From NCBI RefSeq assembly GCF_028416635.1, contig NZ_CP114013.1, forward strand, positions 5,518,001-5,582,000: 64,000 nt of DNA, in the 5' to 3' direction. Below, one piece after another: positions 26,801 through 34,994 of the stretch. Every line of letters begins with the position of its first letter. Positions within the stretch are counted from its first letter, which is position 1. The notes under the pieces are model-generated. The model saw only the letters and a list, made by a program, of their open reading frames with translations, was not told where the DNA came from and searched no databases. The DNA is from Baekduia alba. Lineage in GTDB: Bacteria > Actinomycetota > Thermoleophilia > Solirubrobacterales > Solirubrobacteraceae. Made by a program: the position numbers and the translations under genes.

Positions 26801-27397
26801 GTGTACGGGTTGTGGGCGCCGCTGGCCGAGCAGGCGCGCGTGGCGGGCGCGACGATCGCCGGCGACCCCGCCGCGTTCCACCCGCAGACGACCGCGACGG
26901 TCCTGAAGGTCGCGGGGGTCGACGTCTACGCCGGCGGCGTCGCGCAGCCCGAGGACCACCATGACGAGGTCACGCTGCGCGACACCCGCAGCGGCCGCTA
27001 CCGCAAGCTCGTCCTGGACGGCGACCGGCTCGTCGGCGCGATCCTCGTCGGCGACGTCGCCGACGCCCGCCGGTGCAGCGCGGCGTTGCGCTCGCACGAC
27101 CCGACCGACGCGGCGCTGATCGACGCCGGCTTCGGCGCCGTCGGGGCCGAGGCCCCGCCGCCCGCACCGGACGCCACGATCTGCTCCTGCAACGCGGTCA
27201 CCGCCGGCGCGATCGACCGGGCGATCGCCGCGCGCGGGCTGACGACCGTGGCCGGCGTGGCGAAGGCCACGCGCGCCTCGACCGGCTGCGGCGGGTGTGC
27301 CGGCGAGGTCCGGGCGATCCTCGAGCGGCACCGTTCATCGGCCCGAAACACGAGCGACTCGGAGCGGCAACCGCCATCGCCGACCATCGCGGCATGA
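23804..27397 (+). CDS. nasA: fused assimilatory nitrate reductase with FAD/NADH reductase and BFD domain, about 1197 aa
   Basis: Residues 8-45 hold a [4Fe-4S] site (CPYCGTGC, then C 27 residues on). Residues 50-705 are a Mo-bisPGD oxidoreductase of the assimilatory nitrate reductase type, with Cys about 139 (SNSRLCMSSA) as Mo ligand and the C-terminal molybdopterin-binding domain (VADQWHTMSRTGKSS). Residues 720-1090 are an FAD/NAD(P)H disulfide-reductase module like the front of NirB (VVVGTGMAALATVEEVL; VVLGGGLLGLEAAAGL). Residues 1125-1175 are a BFD [2Fe-2S] domain (CSCNAV...CGGC). One chain could take electrons from NAD(P)H to nitrate. The frame is open far upstream. GTG 23804 is chosen because it lies just past the GlnR box and before the Fe-S motif; ATG 23681 is the alternative. 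It overlaps nirB by ATGA. Confidence 0.9.
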   Translation: MPGPTSTSTLCPYCGTGCGLSVDVEGGRVRGVAGDARHPVNRGRTCRKPLELGSAVHAADRPTTPLVRASRDLPFASTSWDDAIDGVAARLRAIVDESGPDAIAFYVSGQLLTEDYYAVNKLAKGFLGTNNVDSNSRLCMSSAVAGYTGAFGADGPPPAYADLAAADCLLLLGSNTAACHPIVWSRIRDRQAEGARVIVVDPRATPTAIAADLHLAVRPGTDLPLLNAMLCVLERDGLLDRDFIARHTSGFDATMAVARAWPVERAAQACGVAAADIERAAEWFGAAGAAMTLWSMGANQSAVGTLKNRALINLCLATGNLGRPGCGPLSLTGQPNAMGGREVGGLAHLLPGYRRVDDGVDRAAMEAHWGLEAGALSAVPGLTATEVVDALLDGRVRAVLVAATNPVVSLPDGARVREAFERCELLVVQDCHHPTETSALAHVVLPAAAWPEKEGSMTSSERRVGLVRKLLDAPGEARPDWQIYAGLARALGFGDAFAWPDAAAVYDEFAATTAGRPCDVSGVSHARLRREGSVQWPAPAALVAGATADGTVRLYEDRRPPTPDRRARFGPAPHSAPADAPDPEFPMTLTTGRVADQWHTMSRTGKSSALRAAAGVPTLSVHPEDGKAYGLVDGDDVRVRSRRRGEVVLRAAFDATLPRGVAFAPFHWGAAHAPAGAGAVNAVSHATVDPTSKQPELKAMAVALEPARGRAARRGADGPRRRLVVVGTGMAALATVEEVLRRDPDGWRITMLGEEPGPVYNRIMLSKLLAGECGPGDLEVKPLAWYAQRGIDLRGDCPAVAIDTTNKVVRDLAGGAHRYDTLVVATGSRAFVPPLAGADLPHVGVFRTWADVAALSGTPVAGRRAVVLGGGLLGLEAAAGLHARGARVTVVEPAPRLMGRQLDDASASMLGAALRARGIALRVGVLPERITPDAVVLDGGDATPLPADLVVVAAGVRPETTLAREAGLPVARGIVVDDALRAGAPGVFAVGECAEHQGMVYGLWAPLAEQARVAGATIAGDPAAFHPQTTATVLKVAGVDVYAGGVAQPEDHHDEVTLRDTRSGRYRKLVLDGDRLVGAILVGDVADARRCSAALRSHDPTDAALIDAGFGAVGAEAPPPAPDATICSCNAVTAGAIDRAIAARGLTTVAGVAKATRASTGCGGCAGEVRAILERHRSSARNTSDSERQPPSPTIAA

Positions 27398-29808
27398 GCC
27401 TGAACCCCTCCGACGCGGGCGTCGTCGTGATCGGCGGCGGCATCGCGGGCCTGGCGGTCTGCGAGGCGGTCCGCGAGCGCGACGCGCTCGTCCCGGTGAC
27501 GCTGATCTGCGCCGAGCCGCGCCTTCCGTACGACCGCGTCCGCCTGTCCGAGATCCTCGTCTCGGGCGCGTCGGCCGAGACGCTCCAGCTGCGGCCCGCG
27601 GAGTGGTTCGAGGACCAGCACGTCACGGTCGTCACCGACGCCTGGGTCGCGCAGGTGGACGCCCGCGCCCGCACGATCGCGCTGGCCGACGGCGGTCCGA
27701 CCATCACCTACACCTCGCTCGTCCTCGCCACCGGCTCCAACGCGCTGCTGCCCCCGATCCCGGGGATCGACCAACCCCATGTCCATGCCTTCCGTGGACC
27801 CGAGGACTGCGACCGCATCCGCGAGGCCGCGGTCTCCGCGCGCCGCGCCGCGGTGATCGGCGGCGGCCTGCTCGGGCTGGAGGCCGCGCGCGGGATCGCG
27901 TCCCAGGGCTGCGCCGTCACGGTCGTCCACCTCATGGACCGCCTGATGGAGCGCCAGCTCGACGCCGGCTCGGCCGGCCTGCTCCAGGACACGCTCGCGA
28001 TGGACGTCGAGCTCAACCGCCAGACGGCGGAGATCGCGCCCGACCACCTGCGCTTCGCCGACGGCGACGAGCTGGAGGCCGATCTGGTCGTCGTCTCGAT
28101 CGGCATCGCGCCCGAGACGACGCTGGCCCGTGCGGCCGGCGCGACCGTCAACCGCGGAGTCGTCGTCGACGACGCGCTGCGGACCTCGCTCCCCGACGTC
28201 TACGCCGTCGGCGAGTGCGCCGAGCACCGCGGTCGCGTCCACGGGCTCGTCGCGCCCATCCTCGAGCAGGCACGCGTCGCCGCCGCGGCCCTGACCGGCG
28301 ACGGCGCCGCCGCCTACGCCGGCACGATCCCGAGCACCAAGCTGAAGGTCGCCGGCGTCGACCTCTTCACCGTCGGGGATGCCGAGGGCGACGGCCAGGC
28401 GGTCGCGATGGACGCCGCCGACGGCGTCTACCGCAAGCTCGCGACGCGCGACGGCGCCGCCTGTGGCGCGATCCTGCTCGGCGACCTGCGCGGCGCCGAG
28501 GCGCTGTCGACGCTCGTGCGCCGCGGCGAGCGCGTCGCGGACGCGCTGGCCGCGCTTGCCGCGTCGCTCGAGGCCGGCCCGGCCGAGATGGCCGACGAGG
28601 TCCAGGTCTGCAACTGCAACGGCGTCTGCAAGGGCGACATCATGGCCGCGGTGACCGAGCGCGGCGCGACGACGCCCCGCGAGGTGATGGCCATGACGCG
28701 CGCCGGCACCGGCTGCGGCTCGTGCAAGGCGCTGGTGGTCGACATCGTGGCGCTGGCGGCCGGCGGCGAGGTCGCCGACGAGCCGCATTACCTCTGCCCG
28801 TGCAAGCAGCAGACGCGCGAGGACCTGGCGGCGCTGATCCGCGCGGACGGGCTGGAGTCCGTCAGCGACGTCTCGCGCGCGTGCGGCACCGGCCGCGAGT
28901 GCGGCGCGTGCAAGCCGGCCCTCGCCTACCTGGTCAGCGAGATCAACGCCAACCGCCACCGCGAGGAGCGCGACGCGCGGTTCATCAACGACCGCGTCCA
29001 CGGCAACATCCAGAAGGACGGCACGTTCTCGGTCGTGCCGCGGATGCACGGCGGCGTCACGACGCCCGCCGAGCTGCGCCGGATCGCCGACGTCGCCGAG
29101 AAGTACGACATCCCGCTGGTGAAGGTCACCGGCGGCCAGCGCCTCGACCTGCTCGGCGTGCGCAAGCAGGACCTGCCGAAGGTCTGGGAGGAGCTCGGGA
29201 TGCCGTCCGGGCACGCGTACGCGAAGGCGGTCCGCACGGTCAAGACCTGCGTGGGGTCGGACTTCTGCCGCTTCGGGCTGGCCGACTCGATGGGGCTCGG
29301 CGTCGAGATCGAGCGCGAGTGGGAAGGGCTGCACACGCCGGCGAAGGTGAAGTCCGGCGTCTCGGGCTGCGCGCGCAACTGCGCCGAGGCGACGATCAAG
29401 GACATCGGGTTGGTCGCCGTCGGCGACGACCAGTGGCAGGTCCGGGTCGGCGGCGCCGCCGGGGGCAGCGTCCGCGAGGCCGACGTGCTGTGCACGGTCG
29501 ACTCCCGCGCCGAGGCGCTGCGCGTCTCCACCACGTTCCTCCAGTACTACCGCGAGAACGCGGACTTCAAGGAGCGCACCTATGACTTCGTCCCGCGCGT
29601 CGGCCTCGACGCGATCCGCGCGGCGGTGACCGATCCGGCGACCGGCGCGGCGCTGCGCGAGCGCTTCCGCCTGGCGAAGGCCGCCGCGACCGACCCATGG
29701 CTCGAGCGCCGGGAGCCCTACCACCCGCACCAGTTCACCAATCCCGACGACGAGGACGGCGCGGCGCGGCCCGCGCTCGTCGGCCCGCCCACCGGAGGAG
29801 CCCGATGA
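27394..29808 (+). CDS. nirB: assimilatory nitrite reductase [NAD(P)H], large subunit
   Basis: 804 residues. Residues 5-390 are the FAD/NAD(P)H module (GVVVIGGGIAGLAVCEAV; AAVIGGGLLGLEAARGIA; VYAVGECAEHRG). Two BFD-like [2Fe-2S] segments follow, near 405-455 (CNCNGVCKGD...CGSC) and 468-525 (CPCKQQ...CGAC). The sulfite/nitrite-reductase ferredoxin-like and siroheme domains come next, with the siroheme-[4Fe-4S] ligands TCVGSDFC and SGCARNC near 618 and 660. It reduces nitrite to ammonium using NAD(P)H. The start overlaps the stop of the nitrate reductase (ATGA) and its stop overlaps nirD (ATGA), so the three genes form one operon. The first 400 residues are clearly homologous to residues 720-1100 of the preceding protein. 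Confidence 0.95.
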   Translation: MSLNPSDAGVVVIGGGIAGLAVCEAVRERDALVPVTLICAEPRLPYDRVRLSEILVSGASAETLQLRPAEWFEDQHVTVVTDAWVAQVDARARTIALADGGPTITYTSLVLATGSNALLPPIPGIDQPHVHAFRGPEDCDRIREAAVSARRAAVIGGGLLGLEAARGIASQGCAVTVVHLMDRLMERQLDAGSAGLLQDTLAMDVELNRQTAEIAPDHLRFADGDELEADLVVVSIGIAPETTLARAAGATVNRGVVVDDALRTSLPDVYAVGECAEHRGRVHGLVAPILEQARVAAAALTGDGAAAYAGTIPSTKLKVAGVDLFTVGDAEGDGQAVAMDAADGVYRKLATRDGAACGAILLGDLRGAEALSTLVRRGERVADALAALAASLEAGPAEMADEVQVCNCNGVCKGDIMAAVTERGATTPREVMAMTRAGTGCGSCKALVVDIVALAAGGEVADEPHYLCPCKQQTREDLAALIRADGLESVSDVSRACGTGRECGACKPALAYLVSEINANRHREERDARFINDRVHGNIQKDGTFSVVPRMHGGVTTPAELRRIADVAEKYDIPLVKVTGGQRLDLLGVRKQDLPKVWEELGMPSGHAYAKAVRTVKTCVGSDFCRFGLADSMGLGVEIEREWEGLHTPAKVKSGVSGCARNCAEATIKDIGLVAVGDDQWQVRVGGAAGGSVREADVLCTVDSRAEALRVSTTFLQYYRENADFKERTYDFVPRVGLDAIRAAVTDPATGAALRERFRLAKAAATDPWLERREPYHPHQFTNPDDEDGAARPALVGPPTGGAR

Positions 29809-30137
29809 CCTACGCCTGCCCCGTCGACGCCATCCCGACCGGCGAGGGCCGGACCGTCACGGTCGACGGCCACCGCGTCGCGCTGTTCCGCACCGCCGCA
29901 GGCTGGTACGCGATCGACCGCGCCTGCCCGCACGCGGGCGGTCCGCTCGCCGACGGCATCGCCGCCGACTGCTCCGTCATCTGCCCGCTCCACGAGCGCC
30001 GCTTCGCGCTCGACACCGGCGCCCCGATCGGCCACGACGGCCCGGGCGTGCGCGCCCACCACGTCGAGGTCCGCGACGGCCGCGTCTACGTGGCGATCGG
30101 GGTCCCGGCGACCGAGGGAGTCCCGGCCGCCGCGTAG
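29805..30137 (+). CDS. nirD: nitrite reductase small subunit (Rieske-like)
   Basis: A 110-residue single-domain Rieske-type protein with both metal-binding pairs, CPHAGG (C-x-H) and CPLHERRF (C-x2-H). True Rieske [2Fe-2S] proteins have this pattern; many NirD proteins have lost it, so a cluster may be bound here. GGAGGAG at 29794-29800 precedes the ATG, which overlaps the nirB stop. It completes the NirBD enzyme. The TAG stop at 30135-30137 is also the first half of a TAGAGT hexamer that may be the -10 box of the next gene. Confidence 0.93.
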   Translation: MTYACPVDAIPTGEGRTVTVDGHRVALFRTAAGWYAIDRACPHAGGPLADGIAADCSVICPLHERRFALDTGAPIGHDGPGVRAHHVEVRDGRVYVAIGVPATEGVPAAA

Positions 30138-30140
30138 AGT
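30135..30140 (+). promoter_or_regulatory. candidate -10 element overlapping the nirD stop
   Basis: TAGAGT, 7 nt before the GTG start of the arylamine N-acetyltransferase gene and including the nirD stop codon. The spacing fits a leaderless transcript. Confidence 0.5.
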
Positions 30141-30147
30141 CGGGGCG

Positions 30148-31020
30148 GTGATCGACGAGCTCCTGAAGCACATCGGCCTCGACCACCGTCCCGGCAGCGA
30201 CGCGCCAGGACTGCGAGAGGTCCATCGCGCGTTCGTGTCCCGGCTCGCCTACGACGGGATCACCGCGCAGCTCGGTGAGCACGCCGAGCTGGACCCGGAC
30301 CGACTGATCCTGCGTACGCTCACCACCGGGCGTGGCGGCTACTGCTTCGAGATCAACACCATCCTGCTCACGCTGCTGCGCGCGCTGTGCTTCGGGGTCG
30401 AGCGGCGCGAGGCGCTCGTCGACGAGCGGGAGGCGCACGCCGGCGGGGCGCCGATCAACCACCTGGCGTTGGTCGCCACCACCGCCGACGGCGAGCGCTT
30501 CCTGTGCGACGCGGGCTGGGGAGAAGGGCCGTTGGAGCCCGTCCCGCTGCGCGCGGGCGCGCACGTGCGAGGTCCGTTCTCATGGGTGTTGGAGCGCGAG
30601 CCGCAGGACGACGGCTGGTGGATCACGCAGCACCGGTGGGGCAGCACCCCCGGCTTCCGCTTCGGCGACGACGCCGTGCCGCTGGCGACCTACGCGCCGC
30701 ACCACCTCCGGCTCGCCACGAGCGCGGACTCGAGCTTCGTCAAGACCCTCGTCGTCCAGCAGCCTCACGACGACGAGGTCGTCACGCTCCGCGGCCGGAC
30801 CCTCTCACGCAAGGGTCCGCGCCGCGACGAGCGCGCGGTGCTCGACGACGAGGACGCGCTGGCCGCCACGCTGCGCGACGTCTTCGGCATCGACCCCGCG
30901 GCGCTGGGCACAGAGCGCGTCGCCCGGCTCTGGGCCAATGCGTGCGCCCAGCACGAGGCGTTCGTCAGGACGGCGTGTTCGCCGGCGTCGGCTCCGCCGG
31001 AACCGCCGCGACCTGCGTGA
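30148..31020 (+). CDS. nat: arylamine N-acetyltransferase, 290 aa
   Basis: It contains the full catalytic triad of the NAT family: Cys in RGGYCFEIN near residue 69, His in INHLAL near 107, and Asp in CDAGWGEGPLEP near 122. The length is normal. It acetylates arylamines or hydrazines with acetyl-CoA, usually in detoxification or aromatic metabolism, in the cytoplasm. The GTG at 30148 follows nirD by 10 nt, but a TAGAGT hexamer and the lack of a Shine-Dalgarno suggest its own leaderless promoter, so it need not be part of nitrogen assimilation. Its last 56 bp overlap the end of the convergent VOC gene. Confidence 0.92.
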   Translation: MIDELLKHIGLDHRPGSDAPGLREVHRAFVSRLAYDGITAQLGEHAELDPDRLILRTLTTGRGGYCFEINTILLTLLRALCFGVERREALVDEREAHAGGAPINHLALVATTADGERFLCDAGWGEGPLEPVPLRAGAHVRGPFSWVLEREPQDDGWWITQHRWGSTPGFRFGDDAVPLATYAPHHLRLATSADSSFVKTLVVQQPHDDEVVTLRGRTLSRKGPRRDERAVLDDEDALAATLRDVFGIDPAALGTERVARLWANACAQHEAFVRTACSPASAPPEPPRPA

Positions 31021-31405
31021 GGCGGAACGCGTTGCCGAACGGGTCGCGGAACCCGCAGTCGATCCCGTAGAAGAACTCCTCGGGCTCGCTGGTGAACTCC
31101 ACGCCGCGGGCGCTCAGCTCCTCGTAGGCCGCGCGGGCGTCGTCGGTCTGGATGATCACGCCGTTGAGCCCGCCGCGCGCCATCAGCGAGCGGACGTCGG
31201 CCTCGACGTCGGGGCGGACCGACGGGTCGATCAGGGAGATCGTGAACTCGTCCGCTTGGCCCGGCGCCGCGACGGTGATCCACCGCCAGCCGCCGGCGTC
31301 CATGTCGACCACCTTCTCGAAGCCGAGCTTCTCGGTGTACCAGGCGAGCGCCTCGTCCTGGTCGCCGACCATCGCGCAAAGGATCGCTGCTCTGTAATTG
31401 GGCAT
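30965..31405 (-). CDS. VOC (glyoxalase/bleomycin-resistance) family protein, 146 aa
   Basis: One paired beta-alpha-beta3 unit: AILCAMVGDQDEALAWYTEK, LGFEKV; then TDDARAAYEELSARGVEF and CGFRDPFGNAFRLTQ. The final D-P-x-GN-x-F/W strand is typical of the family. The metal/ligand set is not clear enough to name a substrate. It lies 9 nt downstream of the AraC-type regulator on the same strand, and a TAGCTT hexamer 6 nt before its ATG, overlapping the regulator's stop, may give a second leaderless transcript. The 3' end overlaps the nat gene by 56 bp in convergent orientation. Confidence 0.88.
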   Translation of the reverse strand: MPNYRAAILCAMVGDQDEALAWYTEKLGFEKVVDMDAGGWRWITVAAPGQADEFTISLIDPSVRPDVEADVRSLMARGGLNGVIIQTDDARAAYEELSARGVEFTSEPEEFFYGIDCGFRDPFGNAFRLTQVAAVPAEPTPANTPS

Positions 31406-31414
31406 GGGCCGAAG

Positions 31415-31873
31415 CTAACCCACCTCCGGTCCGTCCGCTTCTCGAATCCTGCTGTCCGGCACCGCGCGCGGCCGCTGCCACTCGCGCCGGAAGCAGGACG
31501 GGATCCGGGCCCGCAGCGCGTACGCGCGCTCCTGCTCGCGCCAGACCGACGGCGCCACCCCGACCGTGCGCTTGAACGTCGCGCTGAACGACCCCAGCGA
31601 CGTGTAGCCCACGGCCAGGCAGATCTCCGACACCGTGAGCTCGGTGAGGCGCAGCAGCTCCTGCGCGCGCTCGATGCGCCGCGTCTGCAGGTACTGGTGC
31701 GGCGTCTCGCCGAACGTCTCCTTGAACGTGCGGCTGAAGTGCGCGACCGACGCGTGCGCGCGCCGCGCCAGCGTCGCGACGTCCAGCGACGGATCCGCGT
31801 ACTCGGCGTCGGCCGCGTCGCGCGCGCGGAGGAGGTGCCGGGCGAGCGGCGCCGGCGTCGTCGTGGCCGCCAT
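31415..31873 (-). CDS. AraC-family regulator (two-HTH domain only), 152 aa
   Basis: It consists almost entirely of the AraC DNA-binding domain: VATLARRAHASVAHFSRTFK, ETFGETPHQYLQTRRIERAQ, ELLRLTELTVSEICLAVGYT, then SLGSFSATFKRTVGVAPSVW. There is no sensory domain; about 40 basic residues follow. The ATG at 31873 is chosen because the longer frame adds only low-complexity residues. It is followed within 9 nt by the VOC gene, a common AraC-glyoxalase pairing, so it probably regulates that gene. Confidence 0.88.
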   Translation of the reverse strand: MAATTTPAPLARHLLRARDAADAEYADPSLDVATLARRAHASVAHFSRTFKETFGETPHQYLQTRRIERAQELLRLTELTVSEICLAVGYTSLGSFSATFKRTVGVAPSVWREQERAYALRARIPSCFRREWQRPRAVPDSRIREADGPEVG

Positions 31874-31933
31874 CACGCATATGGAACAACGGCGAGGGGC
31901 GCCGCGCAAGTCGTGGGCGGGCCCGCGTCGGAT

Positions 31934-33643
31934 TCAGGACGGGCGGTGCAGGCGCGCGAGCTTGAGCGCGAGCTCGAGCGACAGCAGGTCCTCGTCGGCG
32001 AGGTCGAGGCCGGTGAGGGTCTCGATGCGTTCGAGGCGCTGGCGCAGCGTGTTGGTGTGGATGTACAGCGCGCGGGCGGTCGCGGCCAGCGCGCCGCGGT
32101 CGCCGAGGTGGCGCTCCAGCGTCCCCAGCAGCTCGGTCCGACGCTTGGCGTCGTAGGCGGCGAGCGTCGCGATCGCGGCCGCGTGACGCTCGTCGGGCGC
32201 GTGCCCGGACGGAAGCGGCGCGAGGTAGCGGTAGACGCCGAGGTCGCCGTAGCCGCGTGCGCCGCCGGCCGGCGCCGTCGCCCTCGCGACCTGCGCCGCG
32301 CACGTCGCCTCGGCCAATCCGCGCTCGTCGCCGCTCAGCCCACGGCGCGGCTCGCTGCGCCCACCGGCCAGGCGCTCCTCGGCCGTGAGCCGTTCGAGCT
32401 CCGCGTCCAGCCGCGCCAGCTCCTGCTGCGCGTCGGCCGCCGAGCCGCCGAGCGGCAGCAGCGCCCGCAGGCGATCCTCGCCCGGATCGCAGAGCGCGCC
32501 GGGCACCGCCCGCCGCAGGCGGGCCTCCGTGCGGGCCGCGACCTCGTGCCAGGCCGCGTCGGGTTCCCCGGCGAGCGGCTCCAGCACGGCAACCACATGC
32601 GGTCGGTCCAGGTCGTGGCCCGCGGCGCGCGCCCGCGACTCCGCCGCCTGCGGTCGGCCCTCGGCCAGCGCGTCGAACAGGTCGCGGACGAGGTGCTCCT
32701 CGGTCAGGCGCTCGATGAGGTCGGCTTTCTGCAGCGCCGAGGCGAGGTGCTGGCCCACGGCGTCGAGCAGCCGCTGGTCCTCGGCGCCGAACGGGCGCTC
32801 GCGCTCGGCGACGAGCATCCCGACGTCGGCGTCGGCGGCGGCGAGCGCGGCCACGAGGACGCGCTCGCCCGGGCCCGCGCGCAGCGCGTCGGCGCTGCGC
32901 GGCGGCCGGACGCCGCCCAGCGGGTCGCGCGGGCTGGCGTAGGCCGGCTCCAGGCGGCCGCCGCCGGCGTCGACGAGGTGCAGCCGGCAGCCGTCGGCGC
33001 CGAGCAGGCGGCGCACGCCCGCGCACGCGACGCGGTAGAGGTCCTCGCGCCGGGTGGCCGTCGCGATCTCCTGGCTGAGGTCCGACAGCGCCGACAGCGC
33101 GGCGACCTGGCGCCGCGTCTCCTCGAAGCGCCGCGCGGTGTCGATCGCCCCCGCGACGAGCGCGGCGACACGGACGACGAGGTCCAGGACGTCCGGGTCG
33201 AGCTCGCGCGGCGCCTCGGTGCGCACGGCGACGACGCCGGTCGCCTCGCGGCCGTCGCAGTCCAGGAGCGGGACCGCGGCCACCGACTGGACGCGCTCCT
33301 CGTCGAGCAGCGCCACGCGCTTCATGCGCGGGTCGTCGAGCGCGCCCTCGCGCAGGAACGCCGGCGTGCGGTGCCGCGCGACCCAGCCGCACAGGCCCTC
33401 GTCCATGCCGATCTCGACCTGGCCGACCGCGTGCGCGTGGCCCTGCGAGGCGGCGCGCATCCGCAGCACGTCGCCGTCGCGGAGGTAGACGAAGCACGCA
33501 TCGCACGCGGTCGCCTCGACCAGCAGCTCGACGATCGCGGGCAGGATGCGCTCGGGGTCCGGGCCCCGCGCGACCACCCCGATCACCTGATGGAGGGTGT
33601 CCCGCTCGAGGGCGACGTCGGTCCGGTCTTCTGTGACGAGCAT
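31934..33643 (-). CDS. GAF-GAF-PucR/CdaR-type regulator, 569 aa
   Basis: Residues 15-165 and 185-315 look like two GAF domains (ACFVYLRDGDVLRMRAASQG; GADGCRLHLVDAGGG). The middle is a degenerate nucleotidyl-cyclase-like CdaR segment. The C-terminus is the PucR helix-turn-helix: LLGTLERHLGDRGALAATAR, ALYIHTNTLRQRLERIETLT, GLDL. Such proteins activate purine, amino-acid or polyol catabolism genes; the ligand is unknown here. There is no adjacent same-strand target, and the divergent neighbour at 33757 is a candidate. TAGGGT lies 10 nt before the ATG at 33643 without a Shine-Dalgarno, fitting a leaderless mRNA. Confidence 0.88.
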   Translation of the reverse strand: MLVTEDRTDVALERDTLHQVIGVVARGPDPERILPAIVELLVEATACDACFVYLRDGDVLRMRAASQGHAHAVGQVEIGMDEGLCGWVARHRTPAFLREGALDDPRMKRVALLDEERVQSVAAVPLLDCDGREATGVVAVRTEAPRELDPDVLDLVVRVAALVAGAIDTARRFEETRRQVAALSALSDLSQEIATATRREDLYRVACAGVRRLLGADGCRLHLVDAGGGRLEPAYASPRDPLGGVRPPRSADALRAGPGERVLVAALAAADADVGMLVAERERPFGAEDQRLLDAVGQHLASALQKADLIERLTEEHLVRDLFDALAEGRPQAAESRARAAGHDLDRPHVVAVLEPLAGEPDAAWHEVAARTEARLRRAVPGALCDPGEDRLRALLPLGGSAADAQQELARLDAELERLTAEERLAGGRSEPRRGLSGDERGLAEATCAAQVARATAPAGGARGYGDLGVYRYLAPLPSGHAPDERHAAAIATLAAYDAKRRTELLGTLERHLGDRGALAATARALYIHTNTLRQRLERIETLTGLDLADEDLLSLELALKLARLHRPS

Positions 33644-33756
33644 GCGTCGCCGAACCCTAGGTCGGCATGGACCGTTCGCACATGGCCCGGCGGTCGAGAT
33701 CGCCCGAGTCGGTCATCGCCCTGTGGTGGAGCCACAGCTGGGCTACCTTCAACCCC

Positions 33757-34410
33757 ATGGACATCGTCATCGCCGGAGGCCATGGTCAGATCGCGTTGCT
33801 GCTGGAGGGGCTGCTCGCCGACGAGGGGCACGCGGTCCGAGGGCTGATCCGCAACCCCGACCACGCGGCCGACCTGGAGGCCCAAGGCGCGACGCCGGTC
33901 GTCGCCGATCTCGAGGAGGCCGACGTCGACGCGCTGGCCGCGAAGGTCGGCAGCGCCGACGCGATCGTCTTCGCCGCCGGCGCCGGCCCGGGCTCCGGGC
34001 CGCAGCGCAAGTGGACGCTGGACTACGCGGGCGCCGTCAAGCTCATGGAGGTCGCCCGCCGCAACGGGATCGGCCGCTACGTGATCGTGTCCTCGACCGA
34101 CGCCGACCCCGAGGCCGAGGACGACGGCGGGTTCGGGACCTACCTGCGCGCCAAGGGCCAGGCGGACCAGAAGCTCGCCGAGTCCGGGTTGGCCTACACC
34201 ATCGTCCGGCCTGGCCACCTCACCGACGCGCCCGGCACCGGCGCGGTCGCCGTCGCCGTCGGCTCCAGCTCCGGCGACATCCCGCGGGCCGACGTCGCGG
34301 CCGTGCTGGCCGAGGTGCTCGACACGCCGGGCACGGCGGGCGCCACGTTCGTCGTCGTCGGCGGCGACACCGCGATCGCGGAGGCCGTCGCGGCGCTCGC
34401 CGAGGGCTGA
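33757..34410 (+). CDS. NAD(P)H-binding atypical SDR (YwnB-like), 217 aa
   Basis: The Rossmann start MDIVIAGGHGQIALLLEGLL carries G-x-x-G-x-I. VIVSSTDAD and a YLRAKGQADQKLAESG segment follow, in the place of the YxxxK helix but without the Tyr-Lys pair, as in atypical SDRs of the NmrA/YwnB type. It may be a redox sensor or epimerase/reductase; the substrate is unknown. The frame is open from 33667, but TACCTT at 33744-33749 is 7 nt before the ATG at 33757 and no Shine-Dalgarno is present. The 3' end runs into the MarR/MFS scar. Confidence 0.85.
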   Translation: MDIVIAGGHGQIALLLEGLLADEGHAVRGLIRNPDHAADLEAQGATPVVADLEEADVDALAAKVGSADAIVFAAGAGPGSGPQRKWTLDYAGAVKLMEVARRNGIGRYVIVSSTDADPEAEDDGGFGTYLRAKGQADQKLAESGLAYTIVRPGHLTDAPGTGAVAVAVGSSSGDIPRADVAAVLAEVLDTPGTAGATFVVVGGDTAIAEAVAALAEG

Positions 34411-34982
34411 CCGTCGCCGTCCAGCGCCTCGAGGCGCGCGGCCTCGTCACGCGCGTGCGCGCGACCGACGACCGCCGCGCGACAACGTCGCCAGCTCGTC
34501 GGCTTCCGCGGCGGTTGGGGCCTGGGCAACTCGCTGTTCGCCGCGACCGCCGTGAGCGCGATCGTGGGCGCCGCGTCCGGCGGCGTCGCGTCGGCGATCA
34601 TCGTCTACGAGGCCGCGCTCGGCCTCGGCCTCGCCTCCGGGCCGCTGCTCGGCGGCGAGCTCGGCGCGCTGTCCTGGCGCGCGCCGTTCTTCGGGACCGC
34701 CGCGCTGATGGCCGTCGGCGTCATCGCGATCTTCGTGTTGTTGAAGGACTCGCCCAACCCGGCGCGCAAGACCTCGCTCGCCGAGCCGTCAAGGCGCTCG
34801 CCCACGGCGGGCTGCGCACCGTGGCCTCCACCGCGCTGTTCTACAACTTCGGGTTCTTCACGGTGCTGGCCTTCGAGCCGTTCCCGCTGCAGCTCGGCGT
34901 CCACGAGGGAGAGGGCGGCGCGGGTCTCCGCGCTGGGACGGAGGCGGCGGCCTGGGAGGCCGCCGCTTCGCGCGTGCCGTAG
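34403..34982 (+). pseudogene. MarR and MFS gene fragments
   Basis: Directly after the preceding stop, a frame reads LTVAVQRLEARGLVTRVRAT, DDRRA, the recognition helix and wing of a MarR regulator whose front part is gone. It merges into GFRGGWGLGNSLFAATAVSA, then ASAIIVYEAALGLGLASGPL, LGGELG, SWRAPFFGTAALMA, the middle of an MFS drug exporter. At about 34790 the frame shifts and continues as HGGLRTVASTALFYNFGFFT, VLAFEPFPLQLG up to 34920. Both proteins are truncated, so this is a deletion scar of a former marR-MFS pair. Confidence 0.75.
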
Positions 34983-34994
34983 GGTCCGCGGCCG

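Noticed and set aside
24791-27331. Long open frame antisense to the nitrate reductase gene
   Set aside because: Its translation is low-complexity Arg/Ala/Asp without motifs, while the plus strand has a complete enzyme with cofactor ligands.
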